Origin: Rhizobium lentis
GTDB lineage: Bacteria; Pseudomonadota; Alphaproteobacteria; Rhizobiales; Rhizobiaceae
DNA length: 64,000 nucleotides
Direction of reading: 5' to 3'
NCBI RefSeq assembly: GCF_014200175.1
Contig: NZ_JACHBD010000006.1
Location: 124,001-188,000, forward strand
Each line of letters opens with the position of its first letter. Positions within the stretch are counted from its first letter, which is position 1. Below, one piece after another: positions 50,990 through 61,379 of this stretch. Position numbers and translations under genes: made by a program. Below the pieces are notes generated by a model. That model was not told where the DNA came from. It did no database searches and was given only the letters and a program-made list of their open reading frames with translations.

Positions 50990-51976
50990 ATGCATGTGAT
51001 GATTTTGGGCGCGGCCGGCATGGTCGGCCGCAAGCTGGTTGAGAAGATCGCGCGCGAGCCGCTGGCTTTCGGCCGGCCCGTCACCCGGCTGACGCTGGTG
51101 GACGCCTTTCAGCCGTCCGTGCCGGAACCGCTCCGGCCGGTCTCGACAGCGCTGACGGTCGACCTCGCCGGTGCCGGCGCCGCCGATAGGCTGATCGAAG
51201 GCCGGCCGGAGCTGATCTTCCATCTCGCCGCCGTCGTATCGGGTGAGGCGGAAGCGGATTTCGACAAGGGTTACGCCGTCAATCTCGACGGCACGCGCGC
51301 CCTGTTCGATGCGATCCGTCAGGCCGGCCTCGCGAGCGATTACGTGCCGCGCCTCGTCTTCGCCTCCTCGATCGCCGTCTTCGGAACGCCGTTCCCGGAA
51401 GTCATTCCCGACGAATTCTTCACCACGCCGCTGACGAGCTACGGCACCCAGAAGGCCATTGCCGAACTGCTGCTCGCCGATTATTCCCGCCGCGGCATTT
51501 TCGACGGCATCGGCATCCGGCTGCCGACTATCTGCGTGCGGCCCGGTGCACCGAACAAGGCAGCATCCGGCTTCTTCTCCAATATCCTGCGCGAACCGCT
51601 GGTCGGCAAGGAAGCGGTGCTGCCGGTCAGCGACAGCGTGCGGCACTGGTTTGCAAGTCCGCGCGCGGCCGTCGGCTTCTTCATCCATGCCGCGACGATC
51701 GATACGGCACGGATCGGCGCGCGGCGCAACCTCACCATGCCAGGCCTTTCCGCGCTGGTCTCCGAAGAGATCGAAGCGCTGCGCCGCGTGGCCGGCGACA
51801 AGGCGGTCGCGCTCATCAAACGCGTGCCCGATCCGGTAATCGAACGCATCGTCGCCGGCTGGCCGACCCGGTTCGACGCAGAGAGAGCGTCTTCGCTCGG
51901 CTTCAAGGCGGAGACGAGCTTCGACGAGATCCTGAAAGTACATATCGAGGATGAACTGGGCGGGAGGATCGCATGA
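50990..51976 (+). CDS. denD: D-erythronate dehydrogenase-like NAD-dependent epimerase/dehydratase-family protein
   Basis: 328 residues. Rossmann start [20 protein letters not shown]; catalytic Tyr-Lys in [30 protein letters not shown] and [20 protein letters not shown] match the DenD subgroup, which oxidises D-erythronate to 2-oxo-tetronate in four-carbon sugar-acid catabolism. GGAGGAAGAG precedes the ATG. No tetronate kinase or aldolase gene is nearby, so the true substrate could be another sugar acid. Its stop overlaps the next gene (ATGA). Confidence 0.82.
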   Translation: MHVMILGAAGMVGRKLVEKIAREPLAFGRPVTRLTLVDAFQPSVPEPLRPVSTALTVDLAGAGAADRLIEGRPELIFHLAAVVSGEAEADFDKGYAVNLDGTRALFDAIRQAGLASDYVPRLVFASSIAVFGTPFPEVIPDEFFTTPLTSYGTQKAIAELLLADYSRRGIFDGIGIRLPTICVRPGAPNKAASGFFSNILREPLVGKEAVLPVSDSVRHWFASPRAAVGFFIHAATIDTARIGARRNLTMPGLSALVSEEIEALRRVAGDKAVALIKRVPDPVIERIVAGWPTRFDAERASSLGFKAETSFDEILKVHIEDELGGRIA

Positions 51977-52746
51977 GCATATCGGCCAGCGGAAAGGCAA
52001 GGATCGCGCTTGTCACCGGCGGCGGCACCGGCGTCGGGCGAGCCATATCGCGGGGGCTGGGCGCTGCCGGTTACGCGGTCGTCATTTCAGGACGGCGGGC
52101 CGACGTGCTCGACAAGGCCGCCGCTGAGCTTGGCGGCGAAACCGGCGCGGAGTTCTTCGCGGTTTCCGCCGATGTCGGCGATCCCGCTTCGGTGCGGGCT
52201 CTTTTCGACGCCATCTCGGAAAAATACGGGCGGCTCGACCTGCTGGTCAACAATGCCGGCGTCACTGTGCCGGGGGTGCCGCTGGAAGAGGTTTCCTTTG
52301 AGCAATGGAGCGCCATCGTCGCCGCCAATCTCACCGGCGCTTTTCTCTGCACCCAGCAGGCCTTCCGCCTGATGAAGAGCCAGAATCCGCGCGGCGGGCG
52401 CATCATCAATAACGGCTCCGTTTCCGCCACCACACCGCGCCCGAATTCCGCACCTTACACGGCGACGAAGCACGCCATTACAGGACTGACGAAATCCACC
52501 GCCCTCGACGGGCGCGAATTCGACATCGCCTGCGGTCAGATCGATATCGGCAATGCCGCAAGCGACATGACGACGAGGATTGCCGCCGGCGTCTTGCAGG
52601 CAAACGGCAGTATTGCCGCGGAGGCGACGATCGACCCGGCGCATATTGCCGATGCGGTCGTCTACATGGCGGGCCTGCCGCTCAGCGCCAATGTGCTGAC
52701 CATGACAGTGATGGCAACGAAGATGCCTTTTGTCGGGCGGGGGTGA
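51973..52746 (+). CDS. SDR-family oxidoreductase
   Basis: 257 residues. TGGGTGVG dinucleotide motif, NNAGV, and active site YTATK preceded by NNGSVSAT are all intact. It starts inside the stop codon of the DenD-like gene and is part of the same catabolic operon. Substrate expected to be a sugar acid or polyol product (inference). Confidence 0.92.
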   Translation: MSISASGKARIALVTGGGTGVGRAISRGLGAAGYAVVISGRRADVLDKAAAELGGETGAEFFAVSADVGDPASVRALFDAISEKYGRLDLLVNNAGVTVPGVPLEEVSFEQWSAIVAANLTGAFLCTQQAFRLMKSQNPRGGRIINNGSVSATTPRPNSAPYTATKHAITGLTKSTALDGREFDIACGQIDIGNAASDMTTRIAAGVLQANGSIAAEATIDPAHIADAVVYMAGLPLSANVLTMTVMATKMPFVGRG

Positions 52747-52823
52747 GAGGGCGGGCTGCCGCCGGCCGAAAACGACATAGATACAGTGCATTGCGTAATG
52801 CTCATGATCTGGGAGGAGGGAGT

Positions 52824-53891
<1,068 letters not shown>

Positions 53892-53946
53892 TGCCATCCG
53901 GCGGCGGCACGGGAGAGGAGGAGTTCTCCCTGCCACCGGAGAGCAA

Positions 53947-53978
53947 GCATCCCGGGAGCGCAAGCTCCCCGGAGATGC
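53947..53978 (+). other. Hairpin with GCAA tetraloop before the binding-protein gene
   Basis: GGGAGC-GCAA-GCTCCC core, extended by CATCC/GGAGATG pairing. No T run. It may set the relative amounts of the ATPase and binding-protein mRNAs. Confidence 0.65.
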
Positions 53979-54050
53979 CAGGCCGCCGTTCACCAAGCGG
54001 GAGGTGGATGCCGGAGAATTGCTCCCGCTGTTTCAATGAGGAGGAATCTC

Positions 54051-55355
54051 ATGACGATCAAGAGACGTGAATTTCTTGCTGCATCGGCAGCCGTTGCCGG
54101 TGTCGCCGGTCTTGGCATCAAGCCATCCTTTGCACAGGCCGAGCCGACCTACACGCCGGAAAGCGGCGCGAGCCTCAGGCTGCTGCGCTGGACGCCTTTC
54201 GTGAAGGGCGATGAGGATGCCTGGATCGCCAATACCAAGAAGTTCACCGAAGCCACAGGCGTGGAAGTTCGCATCGACAAGGAGAGCTGGGAAGACATTC
54301 GTCCGAAGGCAGCCGTCGCGGCCAATGTCGGCTCCGGCCCCGATCTCATCATGTGCTGGTTCGACGACGCCCACCAATATCCGGACAAGCTGGTCGATCT
54401 TACCGAACTCGGCAATTATCTCGGCAACAAGTATGAGGGCTGGTACGACGGCGTGAAGGGCTACGCCACCCGCGGCGACACCTTCATCGCCATGCCGCTG
54501 ACGGCGATCGGCAATGCCGTCGTCTACCGCGACAGCCACGTGAAGGCCGCCGGTTTCAACGAATTCCCGAACGACACTGCAGGCTTCCTCGAGCTTTGCA
54601 AGGCCATGAAGGCAAAAGGCACGCCCGCCGGCTTCCCGCACGGCAAGGCGGTCGGCGACGGCAACAATTACGCCCATTGGCTGCTCTGGAGCCATGGCGG
54701 CAAGATGGTCGATGAAAGCGGCACGGTGACGATCAACAGCCCGGAAACCCTCGCCTCAATCAACTACGCCAAGGAGCTCTACGCAACCTTCATTCCCGGC
54801 ACGGAAAGCTGGCAGGACGTCAACAACAACCGCGCATTCCTGGCGGGCCAAGTATCGCTGATCGCAAATGGCGTCTCGGTCTATTACACGGCCAAGAACG
54901 ATCCGAAGCTCGCCGAGATCGCCAAGGACATGCGCACGACGAACTTCCCGATCGGACCGGTCGGCAAGAGCGTCGAGCTTTTCCAGACGAGCTCGCTGCT
55001 GCTCTTCAAGCACAGCAAATATCCGGAAGCGGCCAAGGCCTATATCAAGTTCATGATGGAAGCCGACCAGATGAACGCCTGGATCCAAGGCTCCAGCGCC
55101 TATTGCTGCCAGCCCCTCAAGGCCTTCGCCAATAATCCGGTCTGGACCGCCGATCCGGTTCACGCGCCTTATGCGCGCGCTTCGGAAAGGCTGCGCCCGA
55201 ACGGCTATGCCGGCCCGCTTGGCTATGCCTCGGCGGCGACCATGGCCGATTATGTGCTGGTCGACATGTATGCTGCCGCCGTCACCGGCCAGAAGTCGCC
55301 GGAGGATGCAATGAAGGAAGCAGAGCGCCGGGCGAACCGGTACTACCGAGTCTGA
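54051..55355 (+). CDS. ABC sugar transporter binding protein with Tat-like signal
   Basis: 434 residues from the ATG at 54051, chosen because AGGAGG sits directly upstream. The N-terminus KRREFLAASAAVAGVAGLGI has a twin-arginine-type signal. Family 1 binding-protein layout (LRLLRWTPFVKGDEDAWIAN; YCCQPLKAFANN). It acts in the periplasm for the permeases that follow. Confidence 0.93.
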   Translation: MTIKRREFLAASAAVAGVAGLGIKPSFAQAEPTYTPESGASLRLLRWTPFVKGDEDAWIANTKKFTEATGVEVRIDKESWEDIRPKAAVAANVGSGPDLIMCWFDDAHQYPDKLVDLTELGNYLGNKYEGWYDGVKGYATRGDTFIAMPLTAIGNAVVYRDSHVKAAGFNEFPNDTAGFLELCKAMKAKGTPAGFPHGKAVGDGNNYAHWLLWSHGGKMVDESGTVTINSPETLASINYAKELYATFIPGTESWQDVNNNRAFLAGQVSLIANGVSVYYTAKNDPKLAEIAKDMRTTNFPIGPVGKSVELFQTSSLLLFKHSKYPEAAKAYIKFMMEADQMNAWIQGSSAYCCQPLKAFANNPVWTADPVHAPYARASERLRPNGYAGPLGYASAATMADYVLVDMYAAAVTGQKSPEDAMKEAERRANRYYRV

Positions 55356-55370
55356 TCCAGAGCCAGGAGA

Positions 55371-55399
55371 GGCGGCATGTCCGGCTTCGGCATGCCGCC
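55371..55399 (+). other. Hairpin between binding protein and permease genes
   Basis: GGCGGCATG and CATGCCGCC, a perfect 9-bp stem with an 11-base loop, no T run. Confidence 0.7.
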
Positions 55400-55435
55400 C
55401 GTCTCTCAAGAATTGAAGCAATCTGGAGGCAAGCA

Positions 55436-56368
55436 ATGTCGACCTTGAAATCCGGGGATACGCGCGGCCCGATCTCCTCGCTCATGCAGAACAACAACGT
55501 GCTCGGCTTCCTGTTCATGCTCCCGGCCGCGGTGTTCCTCGTCTGCTTTCTCACGTACCCATTGGGGCTCGGCGTCTGGCTCGGCTTCACCGATACCCGG
55601 ATCGGCCGGGACGGCATCTTCATCGGCTTGGAGAACTATCAGTTCCTGGCCGATGACGCGGTTTTCTGGCTGTCTGTCTTCAACACCATTCTCTACACGC
55701 TGGTCGCCTCGGTCCTGAAATTCGCGCTCGGCCTCTGGCTGGCGCTGCTTCTGAACCAGCACCTTCCGTTCAAATCCTTCTTCCGGGCGATCGTGCTCCT
55801 GCCCTGGGTGGTACCAACAGTGCTTTCGGCGCTGGCCTTCTGGTGGATCTACGATTCCCAGTTCTCGATCGTCTCCTGGTCGCTGATGAAGCTCGGCCTG
55901 ATCGACGCGCCGATCAACTTCCTCGGCGATCCCACCAATGCGCGCATCTCGGTCATCGTCGCCAATGTCTGGCGCGGCATTCCCTTCGTGGCGATCTCGC
56001 TGCTCGCCGGCCTGCAGACCATCCCGGCCTCGCTGCAGGAGGCCGCCTCGCTCGACGGCGCAACGAGCTGGCAGCGCTTCCGCTATGTGACGCTGCCGAT
56101 GCTGACGCCGATCATCGCCGTCGTCATGACCTTCTCGGTGCTCTTCACCTTCACGGATTTCCAGCTGATCTACGTGCTGACCAAGGGCGGACCGGTCAAC
56201 GCAACGCATCTGATGGCGACACTCTCGTTCCAACGCGGCATTCCAGGCGGGCAGCTGGGCGAAGGGGCGGCCATCGCCGTCGCCATGGTGCCCTTCCTGC
56301 TCGGCGCCATCATGTTCAGCTTCTTCGGCCTGCAACGCCGCAAATGGCAGCAGGGCGGCCAGGATTAA
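55436..56368 (+). CDS. ABC sugar transporter permease (MalF type)
   Basis: 310 residues, six predicted helices beginning VLGFLFMLPAAVFLVCFLTY. EAA loop: SLQEAASLDGATSWQRFRYV. GGAGG precedes the ATG. It is 11 bp upstream of the second permease. Confidence 0.93.
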   Translation: MSTLKSGDTRGPISSLMQNNNVLGFLFMLPAAVFLVCFLTYPLGLGVWLGFTDTRIGRDGIFIGLENYQFLADDAVFWLSVFNTILYTLVASVLKFALGLWLALLLNQHLPFKSFFRAIVLLPWVVPTVLSALAFWWIYDSQFSIVSWSLMKLGLIDAPINFLGDPTNARISVIVANVWRGIPFVAISLLAGLQTIPASLQEAASLDGATSWQRFRYVTLPMLTPIIAVVMTFSVLFTFTDFQLIYVLTKGGPVNATHLMATLSFQRGIPGGQLGEGAAIAVAMVPFLLGAIMFSFFGLQRRKWQQGGQD

Positions 56369-56379
56369 GGGGAATAACG

Positions 56380-57279
56380 ATGTCGACCAATCTCAAGACG
56401 GCCGATCAGGTCCTGACCGACAATGCCGAGGGCATGAGCTACCTAAACCGGCTGCCGCGGCGCGTGGTGATGCTCTACCTGCCGATGGCGGTCTTCGTCT
56501 TCGTGCTGCTCTTTCCCTTCTACTGGATGGCGATCACCGCCGTGAAGCCGAACGAGCAGCTGACCGACTACAACAATTACAGCCCGTTCTGGGTGATTGG
56601 GCCGACGCTCGATCACATCAAATATCTGTTCCTGGAAACGTCCTATCCGGGTTGGCTGTGGAACACGATGCTGGTGGCGGTGGGATCGACGGCGCTGTCG
56701 CTGATGGCCTCGGTCTTCGGCGCCTATGCGATCGAGCGTGTGCGTTTCACCGGCTCGCGGCAGATCGGCCTCGTGATCTTTCTCGCCTATCTCATCCCGC
56801 CGTCGATCCTGTTCATCCCGCTCGCCTTCATCGTCTTCAAGCTCGGGATCTACGATTCGCGCCTGGCGCTTATCTTCACCTATCCGACCTTCCTCATTCC
56901 TTTCTGCACCTGGCTGCTGATGGGCTATTTCCGCTCGATCCCGTTCGAACTCGAGGAGAGCGCGCTGGTCGACGGCGCCAACCGCTGGCAGATCCTGGTC
57001 AAGATCATCCTGCCGCTTGCGGTGCCGGGTTTGATCTCGGCCGGCATCTTCGCCTTCACCCTGTCGTGGAACGAGTTCATCTATGCGCTGACATTCATCC
57101 AGTCCTCGGAGAACAAAACCATTCCGGTCGGCGTCTTGACCGAACTGGTGCGCGGCGACGTCTTCGAATGGGGATCGCTGATGGCCGGCGCGCTTTTCGG
57201 TTCGCTGCCTGTGGTCATCCTCTATTCCTTCTTCGTCGATTACTACGTCTCGTCGATGACGGGCGCAGTGAAGGAGTAG
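56380..57279 (+). CDS. ABC sugar transporter permease (MalG type)
   Basis: 299 residues from the ATG at 56380, preceded by AAGGGGA. Six predicted helices; EAA loop ELEESALVDGANRWQILVKI. Last gene of the operon. A hairpin follows at 57308. Confidence 0.93.
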   Translation: MSTNLKTADQVLTDNAEGMSYLNRLPRRVVMLYLPMAVFVFVLLFPFYWMAITAVKPNEQLTDYNNYSPFWVIGPTLDHIKYLFLETSYPGWLWNTMLVAVGSTALSLMASVFGAYAIERVRFTGSRQIGLVIFLAYLIPPSILFIPLAFIVFKLGIYDSRLALIFTYPTFLIPFCTWLLMGYFRSIPFELEESALVDGANRWQILVKIILPLAVPGLISAGIFAFTLSWNEFIYALTFIQSSENKTIPVGVLTELVRGDVFEWGSLMAGALFGSLPVVILYSFFVDYYVSSMTGAVKE

Positions 57280-57307
57280 CCCCCGGACCGAGCTTTTCGG
57301 CAACGAG

Positions 57308-57330
57308 CAAGGCAAGTCATTTTTGCCTTG
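57308..57330 (+). terminator. Hairpin after the ABC operon
   Basis: CAAGGCAA and TTGCCTTG, a perfect 8-bp stem with a 7-base loop, 28 bases after the stop codon. No T run follows, so termination may be inefficient. Confidence 0.6.
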
Positions 57331-57444
57331 TCATCGACGCTGCGTTGCAGGCGGCCTGAGAGTGCGATTTCGCTCCCAAGGCGCCGACAGTGAGTCGCCC
57401 GGTTTTCGGGAAGGGCTCGCCCCACCGATCTTGTGTCCTTCGCC

Positions 57445-58491
57445 TCAGTCCAGAAAGTGCGTCCGGAAAGCCAGGCGCCGGAACCCTCCTCGACCGCCGC
57501 AAACTTCTATGGCGCGGTCCACCACACGAATATCCTCGACGCGCTCACCTGAAGGCCACGAGATGGCGCCTATGGCATGCCTCACTTCGGCTTCCTCGTC
57601 CCGGACGAGGGTGAGAGCCCCGGGACCTGAGAGGTCGTTTTCGCTGGAGCGGCTGCGCAAAGCTGCGGCCGCACTCTCTTCGACCCCCAAACAGCCGAAG
57701 TGTCGGCTCGACCACGGGGGATAGTCACGGCCGCCGTTGGAATGCCAGAAAATAGTCATGGGCAAGCGGCGGGCATTCCGGAGGGAAAGAAACAGGTCTC
57801 TCTCGACCGGCCGCGCCACCGCGGTCCAACCCAAGCTGTGTTCGCGGCCTTCTATGGCGATGACGACATCCTCATGCCGCGGGTTCCACGGGAACCGGCT
57901 CAAATCTACCGATCCGTCGATTCCGGGAAAGCGATCGGGCGCCGTTGACCGCGAGGGGTAGCGCAGGCCGGAACGCCCGCGGGCGGAATCGACTTCAGGC
58001 GGCGCCGGCGGCGTCTCCCATGCCGATTTGGGCGAGCAACTGATGAGTCCGCCCCGAGGCAGCGAGACGTTGGCATGGTTCGAGACGGCAATGCGGCCGC
58101 TCCCGCCGGCGAAGACATGGCGCTGATAGACCCAGACGTGCCCGTCTTCAACCTCGAGCTCCTTGGTGACCGTCGCGCCGCAGACGGTGCGTTGCAGCCT
58201 GGCCCGCAGCCGCCCGGCCTCGTGTTCGACCATATCCCAGGGTGAATTGGCGGTCCATCCATGAAGGGGCGATCCCTCTTGACTGCCTGCGAAGGGTGCG
58301 CAGAAGAAATCGCCGCCGAGCGTCATCAGATGCGGCGGCGTACCGGGGGGCATTATCTCCTCCGTGCCGACCCAGGGCGCACGGTGCAGCAGAGCGATTT
58401 CGTGCCCCTCATCTTCCACGGTAAAGCCGTCAAGGAGACCGGTCCGCGCATCGAAGCCGAAACGGATTCCCTTGGCACGGATCTCGATCAT
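57445..58491 (-). CDS. Mutarotase-like/DUF protein of the moc-like operon
   Basis: 348 residues. The order MIEIRAKGIRFGFDARTGLL, GGDFFCAPFAG, TVTKELEVEDGHVWVYQRHV and SNHANVSLPRGGLISCS suggests a galactose-mutarotase-like beta sandwich; a His in the GLISCSPK/SNHANV region could serve, but I cannot confirm the catalytic pair. It is the last gene of the operon; its ATG overlaps the stop of the ATPase gene. It likely anomerises or binds the imported sugar. Confidence 0.68.
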   Translation of the reverse strand: MIEIRAKGIRFGFDARTGLLDGFTVEDEGHEIALLHRAPWVGTEEIMPPGTPPHLMTLGGDFFCAPFAGSQEGSPLHGWTANSPWDMVEHEAGRLRARLQRTVCGATVTKELEVEDGHVWVYQRHVFAGGSGRIAVSNHANVSLPRGGLISCSPKSAWETPPAPPEVDSARGRSGLRYPSRSTAPDRFPGIDGSVDLSRFPWNPRHEDVVIAIEGREHSLGWTAVARPVERDLFLSLRNARRLPMTIFWHSNGGRDYPPWSSRHFGCLGVEESAAAALRSRSSENDLSGPGALTLVRDEEAEVRHAIGAISWPSGERVEDIRVVDRAIEVCGGRGGFRRLAFRTHFLD

Positions 58492-59249
58492 GCCGCGAGA
58501 TGTTCGCCGGTTATGATATTTTCGACCTCCTGGATCGATGCGGTGGCGGGACTTAGATCGTCGGCCACGACGGTGCCGCGTCGCATCACCACCATGCGGT
58601 CCACCACCTGGAAGACATGATGAATGTTGTGCGCGATGAAAATGCAGGAGTGGCCGGTGTCGCGCGCCTCGCGCACGAAGCGTAGTACGCCCTGGGTTTC
58701 GGCCACGCCGAGATTGTTGGTCGGTTCGTCAAGGACGATCAGGTCGCTGTCGAAATACATGGCGCGCGCGATGGCCACGGCCTGCCGTTCGCCTCCGGAA
58801 AGCGATCCGATCGGGGTGGTGGGCGGAATGTTCTTAGAAATGCCGACTCGCTTCAGAAGATCGGCGGCAACTGCGTTCATCCGCTCCTGGTCCAGCCGGT
58901 CGAGGAAGCCGGGCCCCGTCCGGAGCTCCCGTCCAAGAAAGAGGTTGCGGGCGATGGAAAGCTGTGGGACCAGGGCGGAATCCTGATAGATGGTCTCAAT
59001 GCCGCTGCCGATCGCGTCGTTGGTACTGCGCAGCTGCACTTCGCGTCCCTTGATGAAGATCTGGCCGGATGTGTAGGGAATCGCGCCCGACAGCACCTTG
59101 ATCAGGGTGGACTTGCCCGCGCCGTTGTCGCCGAGAAGGCCGACGATCTCGCCCTTCCTTATGCTGAGGTTGACATCGCGCAAAGCGTGGACACGACCAT
59201 AGAATTTCTCGATGTGCCGCATCTGGACCAGGGTTTCGTTATCGCTCAT
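58488..59249 (-). CDS. ABC transporter ATPase, single-domain ribose/fructose type
   Basis: 253 residues from the ATG at 59249. Walker A GDNGAGKST, signature LSGGERQAVAIARA, Walker B LIVLDEPTNNLGVAE. One ABC domain only, like FrcA rather than the two-domain RbsA/MglA. It energises the permease at 59251. Adjoins that gene by 1 bp. Confidence 0.93.
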   Translation of the reverse strand: MSDNETLVQMRHIEKFYGRVHALRDVNLSIRKGEIVGLLGDNGAGKSTLIKVLSGAIPYTSGQIFIKGREVQLRSTNDAIGSGIETIYQDSALVPQLSIARNLFLGRELRTGPGFLDRLDQERMNAVAADLLKRVGISKNIPPTTPIGSLSGGERQAVAIARAMYFDSDLIVLDEPTNNLGVAETQGVLRFVREARDTGHSCIFIAHNIHHVFQVVDRMVVMRRGTVVADDLSPATASIQEVENIITGEHLAA

Positions 59250-59250
59250 C

Positions 59251-60273
59251 TCAGACCCCCGTATTGTGCCGGCGTTCGAGGCCGGCATGGAGCGCCATCA
59301 TCGCCAGGATGATCGCACCGATGAAAATATTGTAGGCGAGACCGGGCACGCCAATCAGGACGATCCCGTTGCGCATCAACCGCAGGATCAGCACGCCGAG
59401 CATGGTCCCGAGGATCGTCCCGCGGCCGCCGGTCAGGACGGTACCGCCGATCACCACCATCGCGATGACTTCGAGTTCATAGCCGGTACCGGCATTCGGA
59501 TTGGCGGCCGAGACGCGGATCGACGAGATGATGCCAGCAAAGGCCGCCATGGCCGCCGACAGCATGAACAGGATCACTTTGACCCTTGCGGTCGGCACCC
59601 CGCGGTTTCGGGCGGCGTTGGCATTGCCGCCGGTCGCCTGGATCCAGTTGCCGAACCGTGTGCGGGTCAAGACGTAGTGGAGCGCCAATGCCAGCGCTAC
59701 GAACCAGATCAGGCTCATGAAGACGCGCAGGTTGCCGATATAGAAGTCGCCGACCAGCAATTGCGCCAGCCATTGTTCGCCCGCTTCCCAGGTGCGCTGC
59801 GGAAAGCCGGCCGTCAGCCACAAGGCCGTGCCGCGGATGACCAGCAGCGTTCCAAGCGTCACCAGGAATGACGGGATAGCCAGACGGGTAACGAAGAGGC
59901 CGTTGAAAAGACCGATCGCCAGAGCGACGGCTATTCCCGCAAGAAATGCCAGAGGCAAGGGCAGCACGTCCGCATTGAACAATGTCCACATCACCACGGG
60001 GGCGAAGCCGAAGACCGAACCGACCGAAAGGTCGAATTCTCCCGCGGTCATCAGCAGCGTCATCGCCAGCGCAATGAGGCCGAGTTCGACGGTGAAGGTC
60101 AAGGCATTGCCGATATTGATCAGCGACAGGAAGGCGGGGTTGATTGCCGTGAAAACCACCAGCATCGCGATCAGAAGGACGAAAGGCCCGAATTCCGGAT
60201 AGGCGATGAAGGTCCTGACAAGGCTCGGCCTTTCACGTGGCGGGGTGAGAGCATCGCTGCTTTGCTCGATCAT
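59251..60273 (-). CDS. ABC transporter permease (RbsC/FrcC type)
   Basis: 340 residues from the ATG at 60273; GTG/ATG starts upstream to 60318 are possible. Some eight to ten hydrophobic helices. Marks: MTAGEFDLSVGSVFGFAPVV, NGLFVTRLAIPSFLVTLGTL, ATGGNANAARNRGV. Transports monosaccharides or inositols. No strong ribosome site seen at the chosen start. Confidence 0.9.
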   Translation of the reverse strand: MIEQSSDALTPPRERPSLVRTFIAYPEFGPFVLLIAMLVVFTAINPAFLSLINIGNALTFTVELGLIALAMTLLMTAGEFDLSVGSVFGFAPVVMWTLFNADVLPLPLAFLAGIAVALAIGLFNGLFVTRLAIPSFLVTLGTLLVIRGTALWLTAGFPQRTWEAGEQWLAQLLVGDFYIGNLRVFMSLIWFVALALALHYVLTRTRFGNWIQATGGNANAARNRGVPTARVKVILFMLSAAMAAFAGIISSIRVSAANPNAGTGYELEVIAMVVIGGTVLTGGRGTILGTMLGVLILRLMRNGIVLIGVPGLAYNIFIGAIILAMMALHAGLERRHNTGV

Positions 60274-60301
60274 GGTGCGCACTCGCGTTGGGGCTGGAAC
60301 A

Positions 60302-60330
60302 GGCATCCCCGGCAGCATACCGCGGATGCC
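60302..60330 (-). other. Hairpin between binding-protein and permease genes
   Basis: GGCATCC and GGATGCC, a perfect 7-bp stem around 15 bases, just upstream of the permease start. No T run. Confidence 0.55.
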
Positions 60331-60342
60331 AGGATGGCAGGC

Positions 60343-61284
60343 TTATTTACCGCCCATGATCTTGGCGTAGAACGGCGCCTTGTCGGCTTCGTAGAGTGCG
60401 CCGGTAATGATGTCGAAGTTGATCGGGATGCCGCTCGCTTCAGACATCAGTGCCGAGAGGCACATGTAAGAGGTTGCCAGTGGATCCTGCCACATGCCCG
60501 CATTCACATACCCTTCGCTGACCTCCGAGGTCGTGTCCAACGAGTTGCCCCATCCGACCACCGGAATCTCACCCTTGGCGATGCCGGCCTGATCCCAGAC
60601 GCGTTTGACCGAACCGGTTACCAGATCACCGAGGCCGATGACCGCATTGATCTTTTTGCGGTTGGCGGTCACGTAGTCGGTCATTCGGTTGATGGCCTCG
60701 GCCTGGTCGTAGGAGGCGTCCTGGATTTCCCAGGTGATCCCGAGCGGCTTGAACACTTCGTCGGCACCGGCTGATTCCTCTTCACCATAGCCTGCCCCCG
60801 GAACTTCGAGCGGCATCCAGACAAAATCCCCCTTCTTCACCAGCTTATGGTCGACCAGATACTGTGCCCACGTGCGGCCGACGACCTTGAGATCGACGCC
60901 GACATAGGCTCTCCAGGCCGGCGCCGGGTCCTTGGTGTTGAAGTTGATGACCGGGATGTTGGCCCGGTTGGCCTCGTTGACAACATCCACCAAGGTGCCA
61001 GGCCCCGGGCTCGTCGTGCAGATGCCGTTCGCGCCGGCGGCGATGGCGGCGCGGATGGCTTCCTGATGGCTCGGTACATCATTCGAATGGAACGAGGTGT
61101 TCACTTTCACCCCGGTATCGGCAGCGAATTTCTCGGCACCCTGAAGAAAGTAGGTCCAGACTGGATCGGTTGGGGAGCCGTGCGATATCCAGTAAAAGGT
61201 TTTGTTCGCGGCACTCTGCGCCATTGCTGCTGCCGGCATCAGCGCCAACGCGGCCACCGCGCCCAGAAAAGTTCGTCTCAGCAT
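60343..61284 (-). CDS. ABC sugar-binding protein (ribose-type periplasmic)
   Basis: 313 residues. Signal peptide RTFLGAVAALALMPAAAMAQ. Type I periplasmic-binding layout: FYWISHGSPTDPVWTYFLQG, AGANGICTTSPGPGTLVDVV, IPVINFNTKDPAPAWRAYVG. GGAGGAGA precedes the ATG. It captures the operon's sugar or polyol. Related in kind to MocB of rhizopine operons, but the ligand is not shown. Confidence 0.92.
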   Translation of the reverse strand: MLRRTFLGAVAALALMPAAAMAQSAANKTFYWISHGSPTDPVWTYFLQGAEKFAADTGVKVNTSFHSNDVPSHQEAIRAAIAAGANGICTTSPGPGTLVDVVNEANRANIPVINFNTKDPAPAWRAYVGVDLKVVGRTWAQYLVDHKLVKKGDFVWMPLEVPGAGYGEEESAGADEVFKPLGITWEIQDASYDQAEAINRMTDYVTANRKKINAVIGLGDLVTGSVKRVWDQAGIAKGEIPVVGWGNSLDTTSEVSEGYVNAGMWQDPLATSYMCLSALMSEASGIPINFDIITGALYEADKAPFYAKIMGGK

Positions 61285-61379
61285 GTCCTGTCTCCTCCCG
61301 TTGGTGGCCGGTCTCTATGCTCCTCCCGGCCGGTGAAATCTGTTGTGTGACGAACGACGTATTGGCTCGGTCAGTCTCC